DNA of 64,000 nt from Methylomonas sp. EFPC3 (GCF_029643245.1 NZ_CP116398.1:2108001-2172000), one strand, 5' to 3'. Shown: positions 29,120-38,016, counted from the stretch's first letter. Program-made: numbers and translations. Notes: a model not told the origin generated them from the sequence alone.

Positions 29120-30577
29120 ATGTTGTTGAATCACAACGATTTCCAAGTCGACGCCGACGAATTTTACAGCCCCGAGCCGGCACCGAAACGTTTGCGCCGC
29201 AGACACCTGTTTTTTCTGGTCCTGCTGCCGGCTTTAGCCGCGACCGAATCCTATGTGTTTCTACAACCTGCCGTCTATCAAAGCCAAGCGCTGGTATTGA
29301 CCACGGCGGCGAGCGATATAGACCAAACCCACGCCGTAGCGGATCTGGAACACGTCAATATCCAAAAACAGGTACTGCTGGGGCAAAACGTGCTGGATAA
29401 AACCGTGACAGTACTGAATAGCACGGAGAATTCGCCGCATGTCGGGATCAACCAACTAAAATCCTTATTTCAGGTCAGCCCGATCGCGGATACCAATCTG
29501 GTACAACTCAGCGCCGAGGGCCACGAACCGCATTTTTTGCAAAAAGCCTTAAATACCTGGATTAGGGCTTACCAACAAATCCGCAGCGAATATATTGCCG
29601 AAATCAGCGATAAAGCCACGGTCGACATCAACGCCGAACTGATGCGCCTGGACCGGCAAGTACAAGACCAGCGCCGGAGCGTTGAAACCTTCCGCCGCGA
29701 ACACGACATTGTTTCGCTGCAAAGCCCGGATAACGAAGCCCACGCCCGGTTGCAAGGACTAAACGGCGCGTTGAACAACGCCCAGGAAGAGGAAGTCAAG
29801 GCCAAGGCCAGACTCGAAGCGATCCGCGATGCGTTAGCGGCCGGCAAAGCCGTGGTGACCGATACCGATTCGCAAACCCTGGCAGTATTGACGGCGCAAG
29901 CAGAAACCTTACGCGCAGCGCTGGAGCGCCAACGCAGCCAATACACCGACGAATATATCGATTTTCACCCGACGCTACGTACGGTTAAAACCCAACTGGC
30001 CGAACTGGAACGAAAAATCGCCGAGAAGGAGCAATCGGCCAGCCGCTTCGCCGAACAGGAGGCGGAGAATAATTACAATGCGGCCCAAGCCGCTGTGAAA
30101 AATCTGCGCCAGGAACTGGAACGGCATAAACAACAGGCAGCCGCTTACACCGACCGTTTTGCCCAGCATCAGGCAATGTTGGAACAGCTGGCCAAACTGG
30201 AAGAGCTGCAAAGGCAGACTCGGCAACGACTGGTCGAAATCGAAGTAAAACAGCGGCAAAGTAATCCGCAGCTGGATGTGGTCGACTGGGCCTCGTTACC
30301 GGAAACGCCGATCAGGCCAGACTACACGGCGGAAGCGGCAATCGCCGCTGCCGCCAGTCTGATGCTGGCGTTATTGGTCGTCTGGCTGCGCGATTACCTG
30401 AACAGGGAACCGATGCTGGCGACGATCAACAGCGTCACCGAATACCAAATCTACCACCAAGCCGACCCTCAACTCACAGAACATTCGGCCCCGCCCCACG
30501 TGGAGTTCGACCAAGTCAAAAAACTAAGGCGCTGGGACGATCCGAAACCTCTACCCGACGATCCGTCCCATTCCTAG
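29120..30577 (+). CDS. Wzz/GNVR-type polysaccharide chain-length protein
   Basis: Proteins of this kind control chain length or export of surface polysaccharide from the inner membrane. The ATG at 29120, with GGAGAG upstream, gives 485 residues. A first membrane segment (HLFFLVLLPALAATESYVFL, about residues 35-55) and a second (AAIAAAASLMLALLVVWL, near 415) flank a long periplasmic coiled coil rich in Gln, Glu, Arg and Ala. No kinase domain is fused. It is flanked by c-di-GMP phosphodiesterase genes, which fits exopolysaccharide control. No glycosyltransferase or Wzx/Wzy gene is nearby. Confidence 0.82.
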   Translation: MLLNHNDFQVDADEFYSPEPAPKRLRRRHLFFLVLLPALAATESYVFLQPAVYQSQALVLTTAASDIDQTHAVADLEHVNIQKQVLLGQNVLDKTVTVLNSTENSPHVGINQLKSLFQVSPIADTNLVQLSAEGHEPHFLQKALNTWIRAYQQIRSEYIAEISDKATVDINAELMRLDRQVQDQRRSVETFRREHDIVSLQSPDNEAHARLQGLNGALNNAQEEEVKAKARLEAIRDALAAGKAVVTDTDSQTLAVLTAQAETLRAALERQRSQYTDEYIDFHPTLRTVKTQLAELERKIAEKEQSASRFAEQEAENNYNAAQAAVKNLRQELERHKQQAAAYTDRFAQHQAMLEQLAKLEELQRQTRQRLVEIEVKQRQSNPQLDVVDWASLPETPIRPDYTAEAAIAAAASLMLALLVVWLRDYLNREPMLATINSVTEYQIYHQADPQLTEHSAPPHVEFDQVKKLRRWDDPKPLPDDPSHS

Positions 30578-30639
30578 GCGCTACCGCGGCATCAATGCTA
30601 GAATCCGGCTTTTGTTAAACTCAAGCCAAAAGGAAATTC

Positions 30640-30915
30640 ATGAGCCTCATTACCGTAGAGCATAACCCCAGCGAAGAGCGTTTGCAGGAACTGGGTGTAG
30701 CAAGCTGGCCGATCTGGGAAAAAGAAATCTCTACCTTCACCATCGATTTCGACGAGACCGAAACCGCCTACGTGCTGGAGGGCGAAATCATCGTCACGCC
30801 GACCGGCGGCGAGCCGGTCCGCATTCTGCCGGGCGATTTGGTCATGTTTCACGCCGGCCTCGACAGCCATTGGGAAGTCGTCAAACCGCTACGCAAACAT
30901 TACCACTACGATTGA
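30640..30915 (+). CDS. small single-domain cupin (DUF861 type)
   Basis: The 91-residue cytoplasmic protein is a single cupin barrel of the (S)-ureidoglycine aminohydrolase-like/DUF861 kind. The two cupin motifs are visible as TAYVLEGEIIVTPTGG and ILPGDLVMFHAGLDSHWEV. The substrate is unknown. It is preceded by a good AAGGAA site and followed by a strong terminator, so it is a monocistronic unit. Confidence 0.88.
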   Translation: MSLITVEHNPSEERLQELGVASWPIWEKEISTFTIDFDETETAYVLEGEIIVTPTGGEPVRILPGDLVMFHAGLDSHWEVVKPLRKHYHYD

Positions 30916-30941
30916 TTGTTGCCGCAGGCTGGCACTGATCG

Positions 30942-30967
30942 AAAAGGCATCTGCGGATGCCTTTTTT
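30942..30967 (+). terminator. Rho-independent terminator after cupin gene
   Basis: AAAAGGCATC and GATGCCTTTT form a 10-base stem with a four-base TGCG loop and a run of six T. Confidence 0.92.
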
Positions 30968-31043
30968 GCTTGCCGAACCCGCCTGGGTAATTTGTGGCCG
31001 AGCCGACCCAGTCAGGATAAGGCTTTGGCCGGTTTCGGCGAAT

Positions 31044-32369
31044 TTAAGCTCGGCTTTGGGCAAACCCCTTTTGCAAAACGCCCTGCCGGTAATATTTACT
31101 GATGTCGATACCGTAATCCTGCGGCCGAACGATCCCTTTTATAGTCAGCACATTGCCGCGCTTGTCGAGTACCATTTCGGCCAAATTGACCACTCTTTCT
31201 TCGACCGGCTGCCCTTCCGAATCGAGCAAAATGATGACCTTAGGCCTCAGGCGCGCCAGCTCGTTGACTTCGACCACAATCGCAATTGCGCCATTGGTCA
31301 TCTGCACCAGACTGCCCGGCGGATAGACCCCCAAGGCTTCGATAAATTTGACGACCAGCCGACCGTCCAACTGGCTGCCGCTCAAATTCGACATGATGCT
31401 GGTGGCCTCCAGGTGAGTCCGGCCCTTTTGATAGACACGGTCGCTGGTCATTGCATCGTACATATCGACAATCGTCACCATCCGGGTAAACAACGAAATG
31501 CCTTTGTCTTTGATCCGCCGCGGATAACCTTTGCCGTCCAGGGTTTCGTGATGGGTTAAAGCCGTTTCGATCGCGCCCAAATACATATCCGAGCTGGATT
31601 TCAACAACTCGTGACCCAGCGAGGTATGCGAACGCATAATTTCCATTTCATCCGCGTCCAACTTGCCGGGCTTGTTTAAAATCTCAAGCGGAATCAACAT
31701 TTTGCCCATATCGTGCATCATGCCGCACAAGCCTACCAAATTCAGGTTGGACACCGAAAAGTTCAGGTGCCGGCCCAACACGATGGCCAACGCGCAGACG
31801 TTCAAACTATGTTGAGCGGTATATTCGTCCCGGTTTTTCAGCTGGCTTAGCCAAAGAAAAGCATCCGGCGAATGCAAAATACTGTTCACGCATTCGGCCA
31901 CGGCAGCCTTGGCGGCCTTAGTATCGACGCCCTCGCCGCGAGCGATACGCTCCATAAAATCGGAAACCAGCTCCCCCATCTCCTGGTAAACCGATTCGGC
32001 CCGTTCGATTTCCTTTTCGAACACGCTCAATTTCGGCGGTGGCGGCGGGAAATCGGCGATGCTGTCTAAGGATAGATTTTCTTGCCCACCTTTGTACTCG
32101 ACTACTTTCTTACGGCTCTTGGTGACGTCGATATACACGTACTCGCAAACCTCGCGCACCTTGCGAATATCGTCCTCGGTTTGCAATTCGAAACCCTGAA
32201 ACAAAAACGGACTGTCCAGCCAGGGCCGGTCCAATTCGATCACATACATGCCCAGCTTGAGCTGAGCCACCGGCGTATAAACCCGCTGATTAACGTCGTA
32301 AACGTTGACAGTGCTCTGTACCGTTTTTTTCTTGTTGCGACGGAACGGCCACCAGTTTGTTATAGGCAT
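31044..32369 (-). CDS. HD-GYP cyclic-di-GMP phosphodiesterase
   Basis: This is the third HD-GYP homologue of the region, 441 residues from the ATG at 32369 (an upstream frame extension lacks family resemblance). It has the same DUF3391 N-terminus (QLKLGMYVIELDRPW ... YVYIDVTKS), a proline-rich linker near residue 120, and intact catalytic features: QHSLNVCALA, MMHDMGKMLIP, LTHHETLDGKGYPRR and IVDMYDAMTSDR. It is transcribed alone and ends convergently toward the cupin terminator. Together with the 27542-28765 gene it gives the cell two probably active enzymes here. Confidence 0.93.
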   Translation of the reverse strand: MPITNWWPFRRNKKKTVQSTVNVYDVNQRVYTPVAQLKLGMYVIELDRPWLDSPFLFQGFELQTEDDIRKVREVCEYVYIDVTKSRKKVVEYKGGQENLSLDSIADFPPPPPKLSVFEKEIERAESVYQEMGELVSDFMERIARGEGVDTKAAKAAVAECVNSILHSPDAFLWLSQLKNRDEYTAQHSLNVCALAIVLGRHLNFSVSNLNLVGLCGMMHDMGKMLIPLEILNKPGKLDADEMEIMRSHTSLGHELLKSSSDMYLGAIETALTHHETLDGKGYPRRIKDKGISLFTRMVTIVDMYDAMTSDRVYQKGRTHLEATSIMSNLSGSQLDGRLVVKFIEALGVYPPGSLVQMTNGAIAIVVEVNELARLRPKVIILLDSEGQPVEERVVNLAEMVLDKRGNVLTIKGIVRPQDYGIDISKYYRQGVLQKGFAQSRA

Positions 32370-32854
32370 GTGATTCGATTTACCAAAGAAGATGGAATGC
32401 GCTTTCCTGACCAAGGCGAAATCGCCGTCATCTGGCGCCAGCCGAATTGGGCCGGATAATACCGGTATGTCCAACGTTACCCAAGTTTGCCGCCGTGCGC
32501 TAGCTCTGGTTTCCGAGATGGAAACCTATCGTACCGGCATAACCGACCACGACATAAAAGTAACATAATTTATCAGCGGACAGACGGCCCGACTAGCCGA
32601 ATGGAGGGCTGCGGTTGCTTGGCCCGCAATCCACCTGGCATTCCCCTGGCCTTGAACCGGCAGGATTTGAGTTTGGTTGCTTCAGAGCCGCCACACGGAA
32701 GCCGAAACCTCACCGTTACCTGTTGCCCACGATGGCACAGAGCCGAGCGAATGGCGTCGCCAAGCTTCGACAGCTAAAACGGAACGCCAGTGGAAATAGG
32801 GCCGACTGAATCGTTACTGGGTTAAGCAAAGCCGAAACGCGGCGGCAACTTGTT
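32370..32854. other. intergenic region, no gene recognised
   Basis: About 485 bases between the HD-GYP start and the end of the thioredoxin-like gene. Short open frames exist but none has a ribosome-binding site or family resemblance. I see no RNA gene, repeat or clear promoter. Confidence 0.55.
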
Positions 32855-33340
32855 TCAGATTTTCATCTTGGCGAGCTGAGCCTCGAATTCTTCGAGCGTC
32901 ATCGCCCCGCTTTTACCGTCGCGCCGGTGTCCGGCATCAAAGAAATAAGTCCTCGGCAACTCTCCATACCAAGCCGGATCGATCTCATAGCGTAATTTTT
33001 CCGGATTGTCGCCGCTAAAAGCCCAATTTTCCATACTGCCAAGCTTATGAGTGTCGACGATGCGCTGAATCTCGGGCAAGGCATCCCCCTCGTCGGCCGC
33101 CAGCATCACGATCTTCAACGCCGGGTGTTTGTCGTGCAATTGATTGATGGCCGCCATGTCCCTCAGGCACGACGGGCAATCCACCGACCAGATCGCCAGC
33201 ATCAGCGGTTTGCCGGCATTCGCCGCCAGAATTTGCTGGTAACTGCCGGGGATGAAGGGTTTTATCGGTGTTTGATCGGCCTCGGCGCTACCGGCCAAGC
33301 AAGCCATAGCCAAGCTAAAAAACAGGACAGGTTTTTTCAT
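32855..33340 (-). CDS. periplasmic thioredoxin-like (TlpA-type) protein
   Basis: The 161-residue protein has a signal peptide ending near GSAEADQ and a thioredoxin fold with the redox motif CPSC (WSVDCPSCLRDM) at about residue 56, like TlpA/ResA/DsbE proteins that reduce periplasmic disulfides. The cis-proline region is near GELPRTYFFD. It is divergent from a TonB-dependent receptor, and palindromes occur near each gene. Such pairing suggests metal or haem handling, which is an inference. Confidence 0.85.
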   Translation of the reverse strand: MKKPVLFFSLAMACLAGSAEADQTPIKPFIPGSYQQILAANAGKPLMLAIWSVDCPSCLRDMAAINQLHDKHPALKIVMLAADEGDALPEIQRIVDTHKLGSMENWAFSGDNPEKLRYEIDPAWYGELPRTYFFDAGHRRDGKSGAMTLEEFEAQLAKMKI

Positions 33341-33453
33341 CAGTTAATGTCCGAATAGTTGGAAGGGATACGAGCTTTTTCGCTTGGCACATTACCGCCG
33401 ATCCCGCCCGCATTCAAGCTGAGACTGAATCAGCAGACTAAGTCAACGATATA

Positions 33454-33469
33454 TATGTTATTTAACATA
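33454..33469. promoter_or_regulatory. 16-bp palindrome upstream of thioredoxin gene (operator candidate)
   Basis: TATGTTA-TT-TAACATA has 7-base perfect arms around two central bases. It lies about 115 bases upstream of the thioredoxin start. A related shorter palindrome (GTTA-AA-TAAC) lies on the receptor side, and both are followed by A(C)AxAGTTT. Size and symmetry suit a dimeric repressor, but the AT-rich context makes chance occurrence possible. Confidence 0.4.
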
Positions 33470-33780
33470 GTTTTAATACCGCTTTGCCGATTCGTTCCAC
33501 CACCCTAGGAACAACCTCACTTCGATTCCGCCCCTCCAAGCGACGCTAAAGACTCACTCCAGGGCTTCAAAAGCCGCCGTTGCCCAACTCGCGGCGAGCT
33601 CTGCAGAACGCTCGGTGTGATCGGCTATCTTCCGGTTATTGCATCTCTCGAGCGGCGCCTGCCAAATACCATGCGATGTGTTACGCAATTTCCACTACAT
33701 ACTTCGCAAACATTCAACAGTTACCTAACGCAAAAGCCCTGCATTCGCGGCATATCACTCATTCAATACCCAGAAAATGA

Positions 33781-33790
33781 GTTAAATAAC
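33781..33790. promoter_or_regulatory. 10-bp palindrome upstream of TonB receptor (operator candidate)
   Basis: GTTA-AA-TAAC followed by ACAGTTT resembles the core of the palindrome at 33454-33469 (GTTA-TT-TAAC followed by ATAGTTT). It is 150 bases upstream of the preferred receptor start at 33931. No riboswitch was recognised in the roughly 590-base divergent region. Confidence 0.3.
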
Positions 33791-33930
33791 ACAGTTTATT
33801 TTTAACAGCCACTTAAAACAAATAAAATCAAATAGATAACAGCATGGTTTCACTATTGCTACTTAAAAACCTTTACACTTACCCGCTTTTGTTACCCGCC
33901 TTGTCGGCAATTTTGAGACTTTTCCGTACC

Positions 33931-36267
33931 ATGCCAAGAAAAACTAAAATTAAGTCCGCATTCCTGATACTACCCGGTGCCGTCGCGTTAACACCCGACG
34001 TCAACGCTGCCGAAGCCTCCACGACACTATCGGACGTGGTTGTCACGGAGCAATCCGAAGACGGCCGCCCGGAAACCCCATCCAAAACCGATTTCGCCAC
34101 GCCTAAAACCAAAGTGACCAAGGCAGCTATCGAGAAGACCAATGCGGTGACGACGGTGGACGCAATGAAGTTCGAATCCGGCGTGTTCGCCCGGCAACGC
34201 TATATCGGCGACCAAAATGCCCCGATCGGCATGCGCGGCTCCAGTCCGTACCAAGGCGGCCGGGTCATGGTATTCATGGACGGCATGCCAATCTGGAACC
34301 CGTTGCAAATCAGCTTTAACGGCTCACCGCGCTGGGGTTTGATCGGACCCGGCGAAATCAAATCGATAGACGTGCTGTCCGGGCCGTTTTCCGCCGAATA
34401 CAGCGGCAACGCGATGGGCGGGGTTCTGAACTACAACACGTTGATGCCGCAGAAACGCGAAATCTACACTGAGGCGACCTATTTCGTGCAACCGTACGAA
34501 TTCGAGGGTACCAAAACCAATCTGCAAGGCTTTAAGACCTTTGGCTCCTACGGCGATAAATTCGGCGATTTCAGCACCTATTTCTCGTATAACCATATCG
34601 AGAACGAAGGCCAGCCGATGACGCCGCAATTCTCCGGCGATAAAGGCTTCAACCGCAACACCGCCTTGGCCGGCATACCGAACGGCGCCTTTCTGGAGAA
34701 GAACCCGCGCACCGGCCAGTACCGTTACAACTACGGCGACGACGGCATCCAACATTCGATCGACGACCTGTACAAATGGAAAGGCAGTTACGCGATCAAC
34801 CCCGAGTTGGAGACCAACTTCGTCGTCGCATTCCAGAATTTCGAACGGACCAATACCGGCCAGTCTTTCATCGAACGCGCCAACGGCACCACAGTCTGGC
34901 CGGGCAGTACGGTAGCCAATTCCGGTTCGTTATGGCCGGCCACGTTGGGCGCGTCGCCGACCACGCTGGGTACCAGCACCCAAACCCGGCAAACGCTGAC
35001 CTTGGGCTGGGGTTTGAAAGGGCGAATTGCCGGCGATTGGTACACCAACACCAATATCAGCTTCTTCGATATCCTGAAAGACCAAACCATCAGCTCCAAC
35101 TACAACCCGCAAGACCCGAACCGGATCATGACCGGACGCGATAGTTCGTTCGACGACTCCGGCTGGTTCAACATATCCACCAAGTTCAATAACGAACAAT
35201 TCCTGGGCCGTAAGGATTTGTCGTTCGCGACCGGTTACGAATTTCAGCACTCCAGAATTTTGCTGACCCAAACCAACTTGTCCAATTACGAAAACAATAC
35301 CCAGGCAACGAATTGGCTGAACTCAAAAAGCGGCGGCACCACCGATGTCCACGCCTTGTTCGGCCAATTGAGCTGGCGCTTCATGCCAGATTGGGATGCC
35401 ACGGTCGGCACCCGGCTGGAGCGTTGGAACAGTTACGACGGCATCAACCTGACCAGTAGTCAACAAACCGGCCGTCTGAATCCGGCGGACAGGCAAGTAT
35501 CGAGATGGTCGCCCAAATTCTCGCTGGGCTACGAGCCGGGCCGGTGGAAATTTCGTTATTCGGTCGGCAAAGCTTATAAGTTCCCGTTACCGGAGGAACT
35601 GTACGGCAACTCCAGCGGCGTCAGCGGCAATGTTTCGCTGGCCGACGCGACTTTGAAACCCGAGGACGGCACGCACCACAACTTGCTGGCCGAATACGAC
35701 TTCAACAACGGTTACGTGCGCCTAAACCTGTTCCATGAAAACGTCCGTAACGCGATTTATAACCAGTCGATTTACTTGCCGGGCAGCGCGGTGCTGAGCA
35801 CGCTGGTGTCGTCGATCGGAGAAGTCGAAACCGACGGTCTGGATTTTACGATCAACCATGATCGGGTGTTCGGTTCCAATTTCGACGTTAAATTGAACAC
35901 CACGATATTGAATGCCGAGATCATCGCCAACGAGCGCAACCCTGCCTATGTCGGCAAGCAGTTCCCGTTGATGCCGAACTACCGCGCGAATCTGTTGACC
36001 ACCTACCACTACGGCACCGATTGGGATTTTTCGGTCGGCACCCGCTACTCCGGCAGACAGTTTTCGCAATTGGATAACTCCGATCTGCAACTGCCGTATT
36101 ACAGCGCCTTTACCGAATCGGTCTACGTCGATTTGAAAGCCACATACCGCTTCAACAAAGCCGGCCACGTCTCCGCCGGCATCGACAACATCAACGACTA
36201 CCAGGCGTTTTATAACCACCCGTTACCGCAAAGAACCTTCTTTGCTCAGGTAGGTTACAAATTCTAG
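33931..36267 (+). CDS. TonB-dependent outer-membrane receptor
   Basis: TonB-dependent receptors import metal chelates, cobalamin or sugars across the outer membrane. From the ATG at 33931 the protein is 778 residues, with a signal peptide ending near DVNAAEA; the frame stays open back to an ATG at 33844. A plug domain (residues about 60-175: IGMRGSSPYQGGRVMVFMDGMPIWNP, SAEYSGNAMGGVLNYNT) is followed by a 22-strand type beta barrel. The C-terminus ends in an aromatic residue (FFAQVGYKF). There is no N-terminal signalling extension. The ligand cannot be named. The divergent neighbour is a thioredoxin-like protein. Confidence 0.93.
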   Translation: MPRKTKIKSAFLILPGAVALTPDVNAAEASTTLSDVVVTEQSEDGRPETPSKTDFATPKTKVTKAAIEKTNAVTTVDAMKFESGVFARQRYIGDQNAPIGMRGSSPYQGGRVMVFMDGMPIWNPLQISFNGSPRWGLIGPGEIKSIDVLSGPFSAEYSGNAMGGVLNYNTLMPQKREIYTEATYFVQPYEFEGTKTNLQGFKTFGSYGDKFGDFSTYFSYNHIENEGQPMTPQFSGDKGFNRNTALAGIPNGAFLEKNPRTGQYRYNYGDDGIQHSIDDLYKWKGSYAINPELETNFVVAFQNFERTNTGQSFIERANGTTVWPGSTVANSGSLWPATLGASPTTLGTSTQTRQTLTLGWGLKGRIAGDWYTNTNISFFDILKDQTISSNYNPQDPNRIMTGRDSSFDDSGWFNISTKFNNEQFLGRKDLSFATGYEFQHSRILLTQTNLSNYENNTQATNWLNSKSGGTTDVHALFGQLSWRFMPDWDATVGTRLERWNSYDGINLTSSQQTGRLNPADRQVSRWSPKFSLGYEPGRWKFRYSVGKAYKFPLPEELYGNSSGVSGNVSLADATLKPEDGTHHNLLAEYDFNNGYVRLNLFHENVRNAIYNQSIYLPGSAVLSTLVSSIGEVETDGLDFTINHDRVFGSNFDVKLNTTILNAEIIANERNPAYVGKQFPLMPNYRANLLTTYHYGTDWDFSVGTRYSGRQFSQLDNSDLQLPYYSAFTESVYVDLKATYRFNKAGHVSAGIDNINDYQAFYNHPLPQRTFFAQVGYKF

Positions 36268-36280
36268 TTATGCCATTTCG

Positions 36281-36316
36281 CTTGCGGGGCCGGTTATCCG
36301 ATACCGGTTTCGCAAG
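36281..36316 (+). terminator. hairpin after TonB receptor, probable transcript end
   Basis: CTTGCGGGGCCGGT pairs with ACCGGTTTCGCAAG through 14 positions, three of them G-U pairs, with an eight-base loop. No T-run follows, so it is a likely transcript-end hairpin rather than a classical terminator. Confidence 0.55.
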
Positions 36317-36443
36317 TGAAATACATCGCTAGCGGGTTCTCCCGTAAAATCCCTTCAAACCCGCCTTCCCCAATTCCTGTTGATCCCGGCAATGATCCAA
36401 ACAGGATTAGTCCACTTGTAAAACTTGGTTATTCAAGACACCT

Positions 36444-36474
36444 GCTGGGTTTCGCGTTGCTCTACCCAGCCTAC
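36444..36474 (-). repeat. solo REP-like hairpin with GTAG foot
   Basis: On the minus strand the sequence starts with GTAG and continues as an imperfect palindrome GCTGGGT ... ACCCAGC with loop AGAGCAACGCGAA. The layout (GTAG, stem, AACG in the loop) matches the two REPs around the RAYT gene at 61.5-62.2 kb, although the stem bases differ. The roughly 300-base gap around it holds nothing else recognisable apart from the preceding transcript-end hairpin. Confidence 0.6.
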
Positions 36475-36564
36475 GACCCCGGAAATGACATGCAACAGGT
36501 GACACAAAATGGAGGTTATATCAAAGACCTTGTATCAGCCTGTATATTTTCATAATATACAAAA

Positions 36565-36864
36565 ATGATTGATTTATCCGCGATAATTGGCTTCGACTGG
36601 GACGACGGTAACAGCCGTAAAAACAGCAAACACGGGGTTTCGACAGCGGAGGCTGAGCAGGTGTTCTTTAACGCGCCTTTGCTTCTGCTGGCAGACGTTA
36701 GACATAGCCACCAGGAACCGAGGTTTCACGCGCTCGGCAGAACGCATCAAAACCGTTTGTTACACATCACGTTTACTTTGCGCCGGCAAAATAGCCATAT
36801 CCGCGTCATCTCGGCGAGAGACATGCACAAAAAAGAACGGAGCATTTATGAGCAAGCACCTTAA
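36565..36864 (+). CDS. brnT: BrnT-family ribonuclease toxin
   Basis: BrnT toxins are small RelE-fold ribonucleases that stop translation until bound by BrnA. The 99-residue product shows the family's features: FDWDDGNSRKNSKHGVSTAEAEQVF at the N-terminus, RFHALGRTHQNRLLHITFTLR in the middle and IRVISARDMHKKERSIYE near the end. The first two codons of the family core begin a few residues after the ATG. It overlaps brnA by 17 bases, the usual toxin-first order. The local sequence is less GC-rich than the surrounding genome, consistent with mobility. Confidence 0.88.
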   Translation: MIDLSAIIGFDWDDGNSRKNSKHGVSTAEAEQVFFNAPLLLLADVRHSHQEPRFHALGRTHQNRLLHITFTLRRQNSHIRVISARDMHKKERSIYEQAP

Positions 36865-37117
36865 AAAAATTCCGGAATTTTCTACTGAAACCGAAGAACA
36901 ACAATTTTGGGAAACTCACGATTCCACTGAATATTTGGATTGGCATCAAGCTCAGCCAGTGGTGTTCACCAATCTCAAGCCAACCACCAAAACCATTTCC
37001 CTGCGGCTGCCACAGCATCTGTTGGATTCGATTAAAGCCGCGGCCAATGCCCGTGATGTGCCTTATCAATCCCTAATCAAGATTTGGCTGCAGGAAAAAG
37101 CTCAAGACCAGTCTTGA
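36848..37117 (+). CDS. brnA: BrnA-family antitoxin
   Basis: The antitoxin of the brnTA pair, 89 residues from the ATG at 36848 inside the end of brnT. The N-terminal part (KKIPEFSTETEEQQFWETHDSTEYLDW) is the toxin-wrapping region. The C-terminal TKTISLRLPQHLLDSIKAAANARDVPYQSLIKIWL is a ribbon-helix-helix DNA-binding domain that would repress the operon. The frame is open upstream through brnT, but this start matches family length. Confidence 0.88.
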   Translation: MSKHLKKIPEFSTETEEQQFWETHDSTEYLDWHQAQPVVFTNLKPTTKTISLRLPQHLLDSIKAAANARDVPYQSLIKIWLQEKAQDQS

Positions 37118-37221
37118 GCGTACCCGATATGGGTAGCGAATATCGTTTTGTGTCGTGAAATAGCCCGTATTGAAAATAATCAACAGCATCATCCAAAGGT
37201 TGCGGCGGGAGTGGACTAAGC

Positions 37222-38016
37222 ATGAATCGGAACTTCAACGATGATTTCTTGAAAGCTGTCGGCAAGCACTTCGTCACGATGTCAGCCAGGCAGACTCCTC
37301 CGGCTAGTAGTGATGCTAATGTATTCGTGGTGTCGGGATTCGTAATCCTTGTTAAAGAGTTATGGTTTTATGTAACCGCTGGTCACATAATTCGCGATAT
37401 TCAAACCGCTTTGGTTACCGGAAGTACTTTTGACACATGGAGATTAGGGGACCAAGCGGCTCGTAGCCCGTTTGACAGTGGAATTCCGTTTCATTTTGAT
37501 CCGACCGAGTGGATTGTCATCAGAAACGAAGCGGTGGGGCTTGATTACGCAGCGTTGGCACTTAGAGAACTCTACCGTGATGGCCTTAGATCTGGCGGCA
37601 TCATTCCTATAGGTCCGGAGGCGTGGGGTAATCACGTCACTGGATACCATCAGTGGGTATTAATTGGCGTCCCAACCGAGACAGTGAACGGCGACGGAAA
37701 GACTATCATTAGCGCCAAATTGGTTAGTGCCGCGCTAAAAGAATCATGCGCACCAGAGGCAGCAGGAGAAAAAGCTAAGAATCAGTTCTATGCCCAACTT
37801 ATCGACGGTTCAGAGACAATAGTCAGAAACGTCGAAGGAATGAGTGGGGGCCCCGTTTTCGCAACGTTTAAGACCGACCAGGGCCTCACGTACAAGCTGA
37901 TAGGAATCCAAAGCGCTTGGTACCCCACAAGTCGAATTGTTGCCGTTTGCCCCTTTTCGTCGCTTGGAGTTGGACTGCAGCAGACCATCCAAACTTTGAG
38001 AGCTCAAGAGCCGTAA
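37222..38016 (+). CDS. trypsin-like serine protease fold protein, no signal peptide
   Basis: The 264-residue protein has a chymotrypsin-like layout: a His in FYVTAGHIIRD (about residue 55), an Asp in VGLDYAALAL (about 112) and the nucleophile motif GMSGGPVF (about 210). There is no signal peptide, transmembrane segment or PDZ domain, so it should act in the cytoplasm, unlike DegP-type proteases. An AGCATGAAT start context is weakly supported. It stands alone behind brnTA in a low-GC accessory patch. Cytoplasmic trypsin-like proteins occur as parts of defence or signalling modules, but no partner gene is seen here. Confidence 0.75.
   Translation: MNRNFNDDFLKAVGKHFVTMSARQTPPASSDANVFVVSGFVILVKELWFYVTAGHIIRDIQTALVTGSTFDTWRLGDQAARSPFDSGIPFHFDPTEWIVIRNEAVGLDYAALALRELYRDGLRSGGIIPIGPEAWGNHVTGYHQWVLIGVPTETVNGDGKTIISAKLVSAALKESCAPEAAGEKAKNQFYAQLIDGSETIVRNVEGMSGGPVFATFKTDQGLTYKLIGIQSAWYPTSRIVAVCPFSSLGVGLQQTIQTLRAQEP

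Noticed and set aside
33341-33930. Cobalamin or other riboswitch upstream of the TonB receptor
   Set aside because: I looked for the B12-box pattern and a compact aptamer and saw neither, only palindromes.
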